Notes under the pieces: generated by a model | Told to the model about the DNA's origin: nothing | What the model saw: only the letters and a program-made list of their open reading frames with translations | Database searches by the model: none | Program-made: the position numbers and the translations under genes | From: Subtercola sp. | GTDB taxonomy: Bacteria > Actinomycetota > Actinomycetes > Actinomycetales > Microbacteriaceae | Assembly: GCA_025463765.1 (NCBI GenBank) | Contig: JAODBC010000037.1 | Coordinates: 1 to 64,000, forward strand | Direction: 5' to 3' | Length of the DNA: 64,000 bases | Part shown: piece after piece, positions 52,530-60,606 of the stretch | Layout: every line of letters begins with the position of its first letter | Numbering within the stretch: position 1 is the stretch's first letter

Positions 52530-52563
52530 ATCGAATAACGTGCATTTCGTATTGTTATTCGAT
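52530..52563. promoter_or_regulatory. Inverted repeat upstream of the DUF2975/XRE operon
   Basis: ATCGAATAAC at 52530-52539 and GTTATTCGAT at 52554-52563 are perfect 10-base arms. The AT-rich sequence stands out in this GC-rich region. It lies 20 bases before the DUF2975 start, as expected for an operator of the XRE protein. Confidence 0.7.
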
Positions 52564-52643
52564 ACGTTAACGCTCATCACACTACCGCAAGCATGTTCTG
52601 AGAGCCACCTCGGCGACCGGCGTGCCTGACCCGAGGAGCCGTT

Positions 52644-53510
52644 ATGACCGACCCTGCACCCACTGACCTTGCGCCCACCGACACTGCACCCTCCGACACC
52701 GCCGCTACGGGATTCGCCGTCTGGGCGCGCTACTTCGAAGCGAACCTCAGCCGCCACGAGCGCCTCGACGCTCTGATTCCGTGGTCGTCGAGATCGACCC
52801 TGCCCGGCGCCACCGTCGTAGCCCTGGCGAGGTCGCTGCAGCGCTTCGAGCTCGGCGAGAGCGGCGAAGGAAAGAACCTGCGCGCGAAGGCACGCCGTCG
52901 CCATGACGCAGAGTACGACGCGGCCCTCACCCTCTTCATCGCCGAAGAGCAGAAACATTCGGCGCTGTTCGGCAGAGCGCTCACGCGGTTCGGCGCCGAA
53001 CGCCTCACCTCGCACTGGTCTGACGCAGCGTTCGTCGTGCTGCGCCGCCTGATGGGCCTGCGCACCGAGATCACCCTGTTTCTCATCGCCGAGACGACGG
53101 CGATGGGGTATTTCGACGCGCTCGGCCGAAGTGCAGACCCGGTCATCCGTGGCGTTGCGCGCCGCGTGACCACCGACGAAATCGAGCACGTGAGATTTCA
53201 GATCGACCAACTCAGAGTCGGCTTCGAGACCACCCCGCGGGCAGGGCGGATGCTCGCTGCCCTCGCCGCCTCGGTCGTGGCCGTTGCTGCGGCCACCGTC
53301 GTCGCCGTCGACCATGGGCCCGCAATGCGCGCCTGCGGACTCGGCCGTGCCCTCTTCTGGCGTCGAGCGCTGAGCACCTTCGGCCGCGCGGCACGGTCGT
53401 CCTTCTTGCTCGACGGCGAGGCCGAGCTGATTCACGGACCGAGTGTCGACTCAGCAGTCTTGACAATTCGTTCGGCACCTGACAATACTCGTCAGGTAGC
53501 AAACGAATAG
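52644..53510 (+). CDS. Ferritin-like diiron protein of unknown function
   Basis: A 288-residue protein. The helical core has EEQKHSALFG and TDEIEHVRFQIDQL, two ExxH motifs at the right spacing for a diiron ferritin-like site, with FLIAETTAMGYFDAL between. An N-terminal tail repeats PTD, and a hydrophobic helix (ASVVAVAAATVVAVDHG) suggests membrane contact. It could be an oxygenase or desaturase-like enzyme; no substrate is evident. Confidence 0.75.
   Translation: MTDPAPTDLAPTDTAPSDTAATGFAVWARYFEANLSRHERLDALIPWSSRSTLPGATVVALARSLQRFELGESGEGKNLRAKARRRHDAEYDAALTLFIAEEQKHSALFGRALTRFGAERLTSHWSDAAFVVLRRLMGLRTEITLFLIAETTAMGYFDALGRSADPVIRGVARRVTTDEIEHVRFQIDQLRVGFETTPRAGRMLAALAASVVAVAAATVVAVDHGPAMRACGLGRALFWRRALSTFGRAARSSFLLDGEAELIHGPSVDSAVLTIRSAPDNTRQVANE
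53460..53497 (+). promoter_or_regulatory. Promoter and palindromic operator of the SDR-MarR operon
   Basis: A consensus TTGACA at 53460-53465 is followed 17-18 bases later by CAATAC/AATACT. The palindrome ACCTGAC at 53477-53483 with GTCAGGT at 53491-53497 covers the -10 region. It lies inside the end of the ferritin-like gene and before the SDR, whose downstream MarR is the likely binder. Confidence 0.7.
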
Positions 53511-53523
53511 GAGAACTGACGAC

Positions 53524-54279
53524 ATGAGTACCTCACGCATCGCCCTGGTCACCGGGGCGAATCAAGGAGTCGGCCTGCAGGTCGCGAAAGAGCTGGTGGC
53601 GAACGGCCTCACCGTCTACGTCGGGTCGCGCAACCTCCAACGCGGCGAGGCCGCGGCGGCCGAGATCGGCGCGGGCGCCATCGCGCTGCAACTCGACGTG
53701 ACCGATGCGGCATCCATCGCTGCGGCCGCCGAGCGCATCAGCAGCGACGTCGGCCATCTCGACCTGCTGGTCAACAACGCAGCCCTCTCGAACACCCAGA
53801 AGGGTGACCGCTCGATGGCGGAGTACGCCCCGCTGTCGCGGGCGAGCACAGCCTCGCTCGACGAGATCCGCGAGGTGTGGGAGGTCAACGTGTTCGGTGT
53901 TCTGGCCGTCTATCAGGCCATGCTGCCGTTGCTTCGATTGTCGACGGATGCCCGCATCGTCAACGTCTCGAGCGGCGTCGGGTCGTTGTCGACCAACGCC
54001 GACCCCGCGTACGCCTATCACGCGATGTTCGGACCGGTCTATCCCGCCTCGAAGGCGGCGCTGAATGCCATCACGCTCGCGATCATGGTCGAGCTCGAGT
54101 CGACCGACATCAAGGTCAATCTCGTTTCGCCGGCATTCACCAAGACCAACCTCAACGGCTTCGAGGGCACGGAGTCGATCGAAGACGGTTCTCGCGAAGT
54201 GGTGCGGGTCGCTCTGCTCGGCCCCGACGGCCCGACGGGAACGTTCACGCGCTGGGAGAACACGACGATTCCGTGGTGA
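53524..54279 (+). CDS. Short-chain dehydrogenase/reductase
   Basis: A 251-residue SDR. The cofactor loop is GANQGVG, the NNA motif is VNNAAL, and the catalytic Tyr-Lys pair lies in VYPASKAALN. AGGAG precedes the ATG at 53524. First gene of a pair with MarR; the substrate is unknown. Confidence 0.88.
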   Translation: MSTSRIALVTGANQGVGLQVAKELVANGLTVYVGSRNLQRGEAAAAEIGAGAIALQLDVTDAASIAAAAERISSDVGHLDLLVNNAALSNTQKGDRSMAEYAPLSRASTASLDEIREVWEVNVFGVLAVYQAMLPLLRLSTDARIVNVSSGVGSLSTNADPAYAYHAMFGPVYPASKAALNAITLAIMVELESTDIKVNLVSPAFTKTNLNGFEGTESIEDGSREVVRVALLGPDGPTGTFTRWENTTIPW

Positions 54280-54332
54280 GTTCAGCCGTGTCTGGCTTGA
54301 CAAATCGATCGCCAGCTAGCTGACTGTGTGAG

Positions 54333-55070
54333 GTGAGCGCCGAATCCGACAACCAGCACGAGTCCGTCGGGGCGTGGGCGAAGCGCTACTACCTCACCTC
54401 TCGATCGACCATCGAAAAGGTGCTTCGGCACTACGATCTCGGTTCCACCCAATGGATGGTGCTCTACCAGCTTGCAAACGACGGCCCGACGATGCAACGC
54501 GATCTGGCCCGGGCTCTGAAGATCGAGCGGGCGACGTTGAGCGGCATCATCACGACACTGGTTCGCAAGGGCTTCGTCGAGCAGCTGCCCGACGTCGTCG
54601 ACCAACGGCAACGGATGCTGCGTCTCTCCCCCGCGGGCGTCGAACTCTGGAAGCAGCTGCCCGACCCGGTCGCCCTCGCACACGACATCTCGTTCGACGG
54701 CGCCGACCCCGGCGAGCTGGCCATCGCCGTTCGGGTGCTCACCGCTGCGACCGAGCGGCTCAACGCTCACCTGGCCGGCGGGGACGGGAGCAGCAGCGCC
54801 GCCGGAGGCGCGGGCAGCAGCGGCGCCAGTGCCGACGGGGGCAGCAGCAGTGCCGGCGGGGGCGCTGGCAGCAGCAGCGCTGACGCGGGCAGCAGCAGCG
54901 CCAGTGCCGACGCGGGCAGCAGCAGCGATGACGCGGGCGCGGGCGCAGGCAGCAGCGTCGCTGACGCAGGCGCAGGCGCAGGCGCAGGCGCAGGCAGCAG
55001 CGTCGCTGACGCAGGCGCAGGCAGCAACGCCACTAATGCTGGCGGCGGCGCCGACGGCGACCACTCGTGA
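54333..55070 (+). CDS. MarR-family regulator with a long low-complexity tail
   Basis: A 245-residue regulator. Residues 1-145 are a normal MarR domain (DLARALKIERATLSGIITTL; DVVDQRQRMLRLSPAG wing). Residues about 150-245 are built only of Gly, Ser, Ala and Asp with few breaks, from short repeats such as GGCAGCAGCAGC. This is far longer than usual MarR tails. GTG start. It overlaps the next gene by GTGA. Confidence 0.87.
   Translation: MSAESDNQHESVGAWAKRYYLTSRSTIEKVLRHYDLGSTQWMVLYQLANDGPTMQRDLARALKIERATLSGIITTLVRKGFVEQLPDVVDQRQRMLRLSPAGVELWKQLPDPVALAHDISFDGADPGELAIAVRVLTAATERLNAHLAGGDGSSSAAGGAGSSGASADGGSSSAGGGAGSSSADAGSSSASADAGSSSDDAGAGAGSSVADAGAGAGAGAGSSVADAGAGSNATNAGGGADGDHS
54780..55035. 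repeat. Coding microsatellite array in the MarR gene
   Basis: Units GGCAGCAGC, GCTGACGCG, GCAGGCGCA and similar are reiterated for about 250 bases. The reading frame is kept throughout. Such arrays are prone to slipped-strand change in length. Confidence 0.75.
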
Positions 55071-55471
55071 CGGCACCTCGCCGCCCTCGCAACGGGCTCA
55101 TCACCCTCAACGTGCTGCTGTTCTTCGGCAGCGGAGTGTTTGCGATCGTCGCTGTGTGGTTCGCGTTCCGGGCGTACTTCGCCTTGGCCGGCGCCGTCGC
55201 GAATCCGACCGCATCCGAGCTCGCCGGCATCGACGTGTGCGCCGGGGTCTCTGTGCTCGCGGCCCTCGGCTCCGTCGTGGTTGCGGTGATCATCCGCGGT
55301 CGCTGGGGCGTCGTTTTCGGGTCCCTCAGCGGCGTTGCGCTCGTCGGAGCCCTCATCGTCGCCGCCCTGCTCACCGCGCCGCAGGGCATCCTGCGCCCCA
55401 CCCCCGCGCCGCAGCCCGACCTGCCCTCGAACTACCAGCCCTGTTACAGCGGCAGCAACACCTGCAACTGA
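55067..55471 (+). CDS. Small membrane protein of unknown function
   Basis: A 134-residue protein with three helices (LLFFGSGVFAIVAVWFAFRA, GVSVLAALGSVVVAVIIRG, GSLSGVALVGALIVAALL) and a Pro-rich C-terminus ending with two Cys. The GTG overlaps the MarR stop, so it belongs to the same operon. Confidence 0.75.
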   Translation: MTAPRRPRNGLITLNVLLFFGSGVFAIVAVWFAFRAYFALAGAVANPTASELAGIDVCAGVSVLAALGSVVVAVIIRGRWGVVFGSLSGVALVGALIVAALLTAPQGILRPTPAPQPDLPSNYQPCYSGSNTCN

Positions 55472-55532
55472 GCCGGGCCTCCGCCCTCCCCCCTCGCCCT
55501 CCGCCTCCGCCCCTTCGCTCCGCGCAGAATCC

Positions 55533-55588
55533 ACTTTTCGAAAAAGCCCCCAAAAATCAAATCTTGGGGGCTTTTTCGCAAACTCGAT
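55533..55588. repeat. Palindromic element, family 2 (copy 2)
   Basis: ACTTTTCGAAAAAGCCCCCAA and TTGGGGGCTTTTTCGCAAACT form the arms. It has the same layout as the element at 17184-17243, including CCCCCAA/TTGGGG inside and TTTCGCAAA outside. It lies between convergent genes, again directly before a G-rich tract. Confidence 0.8.
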
Positions 55589-55604
55589 TGTCGCGATGAG
55601 TCAG

Positions 55605-55761
55605 GATGAGGGGGGCAGGAGACACAGGGGCAGGGGCAGGGGCAGGAGCACGAGACAAGGGGTCAGAACACACGGGGCAGGGGCACGAGACAAGGGGTCA
55701 GGAGACACGGGGCAGGGGCAGGAGACACAGGGGCACGGGGGCACGGGACAGGAAATTAGGG
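55605..55761. repeat. G-rich tandem tract (GGGGCAGG type)
   Basis: About 155 bases on the plus strand of GGGGCAGG, GGGGTCAG and GACAC units, with many runs of four G. It could form quadruplexes. It reaches the stop codon of the convergent alcohol dehydrogenase gene. Confidence 0.8.
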
Positions 55762-56799
55762 GGTGAGCAGCACTTTCACGGCCTCGCGAGAATCCATGAG
55801 GCGATAGCCCTCCGCGACGCTCTCGAGGGGCAGCGTACGGTCGAAGACCGCACCCGGGCGCAGCGTGCCGTCGAGCACCAGCTCGAGCAGCAGGGGCAGG
55901 TAGGTGCGAACCGGCGCCACGCCACCCGCATAATGCAGGTTGCGCCCGAAGAGTGCTGCGGTCGGCAACGTGCCAGAAGGCGCGCCGACGAAGCCGACCG
56001 TTCCGCCCGGCCGGGCGACGGCCGCCGCTTGAGTCATCGACTGTTCAGTGCCCACGCACTCGAGCACCGAGTCGGCACCGGGAAGGCGCAGCAGCTCGGC
56101 GACCTCTGCCACACCGTCGTCGCCGCGCGTCTCCACGATGTCGGTGGCACCGAACTGCCGCGCGATGGCCTGCCGAGCGGGGTTCTGCGACATGATCACG
56201 ATGCGTTCGGCTCCGCGCAGACGCGAGGCCAGAATGCCGCACAGCCCGACCGCTCCGTCACCGACGACCACGACCGTCGACCCGGGCTGAACGTTGGCGG
56301 TCACTGCCGCGTGGTAGCCCGTGCCCATGACGTCAGAGAGGGCGAGCAGGTGCGGAACGAGGTCGTGATCGGGGGTGCCGTCGAGACGAACCAGCGTGCC
56401 GTCGGCGAGCGGAACGCGAGCGTACTCGCCTTGGCCTCCGTCGTTGGCGAAGCCGTTGTGGTCGGTTCCGCCCCAGAACGACCCGTGCAGGCATGAGGTG
56501 GTGATGCCGTTCTGGCAATTGATGCAGGTGTCGTCGCTGATGGCAAAAGGGGCGATGACGAAGTCACCGGGGCTCAGCGCGCGAACGCCCGCCCCGACCT
56601 CCTGAACAACGCCGACGAACTCGTGCCCGGCCCGTTTCGGCGCCCCCGCACCGAGGCCGCGCCGATACGGATGAAGGTCAGACCCGCAGATGCACGACGC
56701 CGTGATGCGCACGATGGCGTCACTGGCATCGAGAATCGTCGGCGTCGCAACGCTCTCGAGCCGAACATCGCCGGCCCCGTGCAGTACGGCCGCCCTCAT
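55756..56799 (-). CDS. Zinc-dependent alcohol dehydrogenase (MDR type)
   Basis: A 347-residue medium-chain dehydrogenase. ITASCICGSDLHPYRRG holds the catalytic zinc Cys, GHEFVG the zinc His-Glu, CINCQNGITTSC part of the structural zinc lobe, and VVGDGAVGLCG the NAD(P) loop. The ATG at 56799 overlaps the stop of the SDR (ATGA). It is the last gene of a four-gene operon; the substrate is unknown. Confidence 0.88.
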   Translation of the reverse strand: MRAAVLHGAGDVRLESVATPTILDASDAIVRITASCICGSDLHPYRRGLGAGAPKRAGHEFVGVVQEVGAGVRALSPGDFVIAPFAISDDTCINCQNGITTSCLHGSFWGGTDHNGFANDGGQGEYARVPLADGTLVRLDGTPDHDLVPHLLALSDVMGTGYHAAVTANVQPGSTVVVVGDGAVGLCGILASRLRGAERIVIMSQNPARQAIARQFGATDIVETRGDDGVAEVAELLRLPGADSVLECVGTEQSMTQAAAVARPGGTVGFVGAPSGTLPTAALFGRNLHYAGGVAPVRTYLPLLLELVLDGTLRPGAVFDRTLPLESVAEGYRLMDSREAVKVLLTP

Positions 56800-57554
56800 G
56801 CGCCGGCCCGATCGGATGCCGGAACGGATGCCGAATCGGATGCCCGGGCGAAACCGGTGTCGGCGGCGAGTTCGTCGTACACTCCGTCGAACGGCTCTTC
56901 GGGCATCCACTCCGCCGCAGGCTGCCGGTGCAGCCGCCAGTACGTGTCGGCGATCAGGTCGGGGTCGAACGGTGTGCCCGCTTTTACCGCACCGCTCACG
57001 GTGACGCTGACCACATGCACACCGTCGTCGCGCACGGTCTCGGCGAGCATCGTGGCGGCCGAACGCAGTGCCGCCTTGCCGAGCGAAACCGTCGCGATAT
57101 CCGGGCTCGGCCGAACCGCGGCGCTGCCGCTCGTGAAGATGACGGTGCCCGCCTTGGCCTGCTGCATGGCAGGCACGAAGACCTGTGCGGCGATGATCGC
57201 GCCGACGACGTCGACCGAGTAGCCCTCGAGCAGCTCGTCGGCCGACACGGTCAGCAGAGTGCTCGGCACGAGCATCGCCGCGTTGTAGACAAGAACCGCG
57301 GGCCTGACCGACTGCGCGCGAACCGCCTCGAGGGCGACCCGGAACGAACCTGGTTCGGCCGCATCGGCGGCCCGAACGTCAACCTCCGTGCCCTGGCTCC
57401 GGATGCTCGTAGCGAGCGCCTCGAGCCGTTCGGTGTTGCGCGCGAGTAGCGTCAGGCGATACCCCTCCCGCGCGAAACGGCGCGCCACCGACGCACCGAT
57501 GCCGGGGCCGGCGCCGACAATCACGGCGTGGGAATGCTCGAGCGGGTCAGTCAT
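56796..57554 (-). CDS. SDR-fold protein lacking the catalytic Tyr
   Basis: A 252-residue SDR. The cofactor loop is GAGPGIG, but the usual YxxxK is VSLGK with Val in the place of Tyr. FTSGSAAV holds the Ser. It may be inactive, or use another acid. It overlaps its neighbours on both sides. Confidence 0.8.
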   Translation of the reverse strand: MTDPLEHSHAVIVGAGPGIGASVARRFAREGYRLTLLARNTERLEALATSIRSQGTEVDVRAADAAEPGSFRVALEAVRAQSVRPAVLVYNAAMLVPSTLLTVSADELLEGYSVDVVGAIIAAQVFVPAMQQAKAGTVIFTSGSAAVRPSPDIATVSLGKAALRSAATMLAETVRDDGVHVVSVTVSGAVKAGTPFDPDLIADTYWRLHRQPAAEWMPEEPFDGVYDELAADTGFARASDSASVPASDRAGA

Positions 57555-58062
57555 CTGCGGTGTTCTTTCGTCTGGGTCGCTGCTTCATCGCGCTGCTCAA
57601 CCGGTTCTCGTACGCGGCCGCGGCCGCATTCAGCCGAGCGAGCAGGGCGCTGAACTGCTCGGCCTCTTCTGCGCTCCACTCGGCGGTCAGTTCGCCCATC
57701 ATGTCGTCGCCGATGGTGAAGACCTCGTGACTGAAGGCCACCCCCTTCTCAGTGAGAGAGACCACGGTTGCCCGAGAGTCGGCCGGGTCGACGCTCGAGA
57801 CGATGAGCCCGTCGGATTCGAGCCGCTTCAACACCTTGCTGATGTTCGATCGCCCGGTGGTCAGCTGCGCCGCCAAAACCGACGGTCTACTGGCGCCTTC
57901 GGTTCCCAGCAGGTACAGAACGCGGTTCGATGTGAAGTCGAACTCGTTGCTGAGCCGCGAGGCATGCGCGGCCTGAAACCGGTAGGAATTGAGCCGGGTG
58001 ATGAGCTCGGAGAGGTTGCTGAGAAGTTCGGAGTCGAACAGCGAACCGTGCGGTTCTGTCAT
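57547..58062 (-). CDS. MarR-family transcriptional regulator
   Basis: A 171-residue regulator with a clear winged helix (LAAQLTTGRSNISKVLKRLE; VDPADSRATVVSLTEKG). It is inside the operon SDR-MarR-SDR-ADH, by ATGA and longer overlaps. It probably controls this operon. Confidence 0.87.
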   Translation of the reverse strand: MTEPHGSLFDSELLSNLSELITRLNSYRFQAAHASRLSNEFDFTSNRVLYLLGTEGASRPSVLAAQLTTGRSNISKVLKRLESDGLIVSSVDPADSRATVVSLTEKGVAFSHEVFTIGDDMMGELTAEWSAEEAEQFSALLARLNAAAAAYENRLSSAMKQRPRRKNTADD

Positions 58063-58805
58063 GCCTGCATATACCCTCCATCGATTTCGAGCACTGACCC
58101 CGTGGTGTACGAAGACTGGTCAGAGAGCAGCCACACGATACCAGCAGCAACCTCGTCGGTGGTTCCCATGCGACCCGTCGGCATCAGTTCCGACCACGTC
58201 GCGACCTGCTCGTCACCGAAAGACGACATCGCCGGAGTGAGAATCGTACCCGGGGCCACAGCGTTCACCCGGATGTTCTGCTTCACATAGTCGATAGCCG
58301 CCGTACGCGTGAGGCCCACCACACCGTGCTTCGCTGCCGAATAGGCGGTCAGGCCAGGAGTGGCCTTCAGACCGGCGCCCGATGCCGTATTCACGATCAC
58401 GCCGCCACCCTGTGCGACGAACTGGCGCAGCTCGGCACGCATGCACAGGAACGTTCCGGTGAGGTCGATGCCGATCGTCTTCGCCCACGCCTCCGGGCTC
58501 AGCTCGTGCATCAGACCGGGCGTCTCGGCAAGACCGGCGTTGTTGACCGCGAGGTCGAGACTGCCCCAGGTGTCGACTACAAACGCGACCATCGCGTCGA
58601 CCTCGTCGACTTTCGTCACATCGCCGTGCAAGAACAGGGCGGTTCCGCCCGCTGCGGTGATCTCGTCGACGACGCGCTGGCCGCCCTTGTCGTTGACGTC
58701 GACGACGAGCACCTTGGCACCCTCGGCCGCCATGCGCTTGGCTGTTGTTTCTCCGATGCCCGATCCGGCGCCGGTGATGAGTGAGTTCTTGCCTTCGAGA
58801 AGCAT
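58059..58805 (-). CDS. Short-chain dehydrogenase/reductase
   Basis: A 248-residue classical SDR. GAGSGIG, VNNAGL, NTASGAGL and YSAAKHG are all intact. First gene of the SDR-MarR-SDR-ADH operon, divergent from a TetR gene. Substrate unknown. Confidence 0.9.
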   Translation of the reverse strand: MLLEGKNSLITGAGSGIGETTAKRMAAEGAKVLVVDVNDKGGQRVVDEITAAGGTALFLHGDVTKVDEVDAMVAFVVDTWGSLDLAVNNAGLAETPGLMHELSPEAWAKTIGIDLTGTFLCMRAELRQFVAQGGGVIVNTASGAGLKATPGLTAYSAAKHGVVGLTRTAAIDYVKQNIRVNAVAPGTILTPAMSSFGDEQVATWSELMPTGRMGTTDEVAAGIVWLLSDQSSYTTGSVLEIDGGYMQA

Positions 58806-58845
58806 GTTCGATCCTTTGGTGTGTGAAACGTCGTTGAGACAGTCG

Positions 58846-58863
58846 CGACACGACTTAGTGTCG
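58846..58863. promoter_or_regulatory. Candidate TetR operator in the divergent region
   Basis: CGACAC and GTGTCG are perfect arms around a 6-base centre, flanked by further GTCG/CGAC symmetry. It lies 40 bases upstream of the SDR operon and 60 bases upstream of the TetR gene. AGTGTC also occurs at 59714-59719, before the downstream hydrolase gene, as a possible half-site. Confidence 0.6.
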
Positions 58864-58924
58864 TAACGACATCATATGCCCATCGGCGGGCTGCCCTCCC
58901 ACCCGCCGGTGTACATTTCTCGAT

Positions 58925-59596
58925 ATGGAGCCCCAACACCAGCCCGGGCCGGGCCGGCCGCGTGCAGCCCTCAGCTCCGACGTCGCCGCACTCGCACTTC
59001 GTTTGTTCCAGCGCGACGGGTACGACGAAACGACGATGCAGAACATCGCCGACGCCGCCGGAATCAGCAGGCCGACGTTGTTCCGCTACTTTCGCTCGAA
59101 AACCGACATCGTGTGGGATCGGTACGACGAAGAAGCGGATGAACTGCGCCACGCTCTCGCCACGGCCGACCCAGACCGCCCACCCCTCGACGTGCTGTGC
59201 GACATCTTGCCCCGCCTGCTGCAGTACGACGATGACGATCTCGACCTGCTCCGTACCCAAGTGACGATCATCGCCTCCGTTCCGGCCGTTCGGGGCCACG
59301 CCGATCGCCGCTCAGCCGAGTGGGTCTCGATCATGGCCGAGTTCATCGCCGCGCGCTCGAATGCCCGACCGACCGACCTGCTGCCGATGGTGATGAGCCG
59401 CTGCGTCTGGAGCGCCGGATGGTCGGCCCTCACCTATTGGGCAGTCAGCGACCAGCGCCGGCCTGACGCCGCGCTCGCAACCGCTTTCGCGGGCCTCCGC
59501 CACGGCTTCAGCCTCGATGCACTCTCCCCCGCCGACGCAGCGCTCTCCGCCGACGCAGCGCACTCCGCAGGCGGGACGCTCGCCACCGGCGAGTAA
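58925..59596 (+). CDS. TetR-family regulator, MftR-like
   Basis: A 223-residue regulator. The start GRPRAALSSDVAALALRLFQ and helix-turn-helix MQNIADAAGISRPTLFRYF, followed by RSKTDIVWDRYD, resemble the MftR-type repressors tied to mycofactocin genes. The C-terminus has an Ala/Asp repeat (DAALSADAAHS). It is divergent from the SDR operon and precedes a mycofactocin-coupled SDR. Confidence 0.85.
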   Translation: MEPQHQPGPGRPRAALSSDVAALALRLFQRDGYDETTMQNIADAAGISRPTLFRYFRSKTDIVWDRYDEEADELRHALATADPDRPPLDVLCDILPRLLQYDDDDLDLLRTQVTIIASVPAVRGHADRRSAEWVSIMAEFIAARSNARPTDLLPMVMSRCVWSAGWSALTYWAVSDQRRPDAALATAFAGLRHGFSLDALSPADAALSADAAHSAGGTLATGE

Positions 59597-59751
59597 GGCA
59601 GGCGCCTCAGCTCACGGCGTCGAAGGCCGCGCGACCTCGGCTGCGACGACCTCGCCGAGTTTCTGCCCGGTGATGCGGCGGATGACCTCACCCGCGACGG
59701 CTATTACGAGATAGAGTGTCAATAATCTTTTCGACGAAGAAGGATCCGATT

Positions 59752-60561
59752 GTGACGACGACCACCCCCACCCCCGAGTCAGAACACGTCGAGCTGAGAG
59801 GCCTCGAATTCTCGTATTCCGATCAGGGAACGGGCCCGGTCGTGCTGAGCGCTCACGGGCTCAGCTCGAGTCGAGCAGGTAACCGCGCGCTCGGTCTCGC
59901 CGATTTTGCCGAAGTGGCCCGGGCCGGCCGCCGGCTCATCTCGTATGACGCACGCGGGCACGGCGAGACGCCCGGCACCGACGAAGAAGCGCACTACACC
60001 TGGGCGAGTCTCGCCGAAGACCTGCTCGCTCTCGCCGACCACTTCTCCCCCGAGACACCCGTCTCGGCCATCGGCTCGTCGATGGGCACCGGTACGCTGC
60101 TGCACGCCGTCGCCCAGCGCCCGCAGATGTTCGACCGTCTGGTACTGACGGCTCCCCCGACCGCCTGGGAGACCCGCGCCGGCCAGGCTGGAATGTACCG
60201 CACCATGGCCGATCTGGTAGAGACCAGCGACCCCGCGACACTGGCCGCCATGATGAGCCAGGCGCCGGTACCTCCCATCTTTCAGGGCCTGCCCGGCTAC
60301 CCGCCCGCCCCCGACATTCAGAACGGCCTCATGCCGACGGTGTTCCGAGGCGCCGGGCTTGCCGATCTGCCCTCTCTCGAAACCATCGCAAGCATCACGC
60401 AGCCGACACTCATCATTGCGTGGGCGAGCGACCCCGGGCATCCGGTGTCGACGGCAGAGAAGCTGCACGCCGCCATCGGCGGGTCTGAGCTGCACGTTTC
60501 TGAGACGCAAGAAGATCTGTTCACCTGGGGCGAGCGAGCCGCCGAGTTCTTGACGCGCTGA
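59752..60561 (+). CDS. Alpha/beta hydrolase
   Basis: A 269-residue hydrolase. AHGLSSSRAG is the oxyanion region and GSSMGTGTLLHAV the nucleophile elbow. The catalytic Asp probably lies in WASDPGHPV; the expected C-terminal His is not obvious (the region reads TQEDLFTWGERA), so activity is uncertain. GTG at 59752 with AGAAGGA upstream is chosen over an earlier ATG. Confidence 0.75.
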   Translation: MTTTTPTPESEHVELRGLEFSYSDQGTGPVVLSAHGLSSSRAGNRALGLADFAEVARAGRRLISYDARGHGETPGTDEEAHYTWASLAEDLLALADHFSPETPVSAIGSSMGTGTLLHAVAQRPQMFDRLVLTAPPTAWETRAGQAGMYRTMADLVETSDPATLAAMMSQAPVPPIFQGLPGYPPAPDIQNGLMPTVFRGAGLADLPSLETIASITQPTLIIAWASDPGHPVSTAEKLHAAIGGSELHVSETQEDLFTWGERAAEFLTR

Positions 60562-60606
60562 CGCGCCTGCCGAAAGTTCCGCCAACAAAGAAAGAGAGCA
60601 CCAGTA

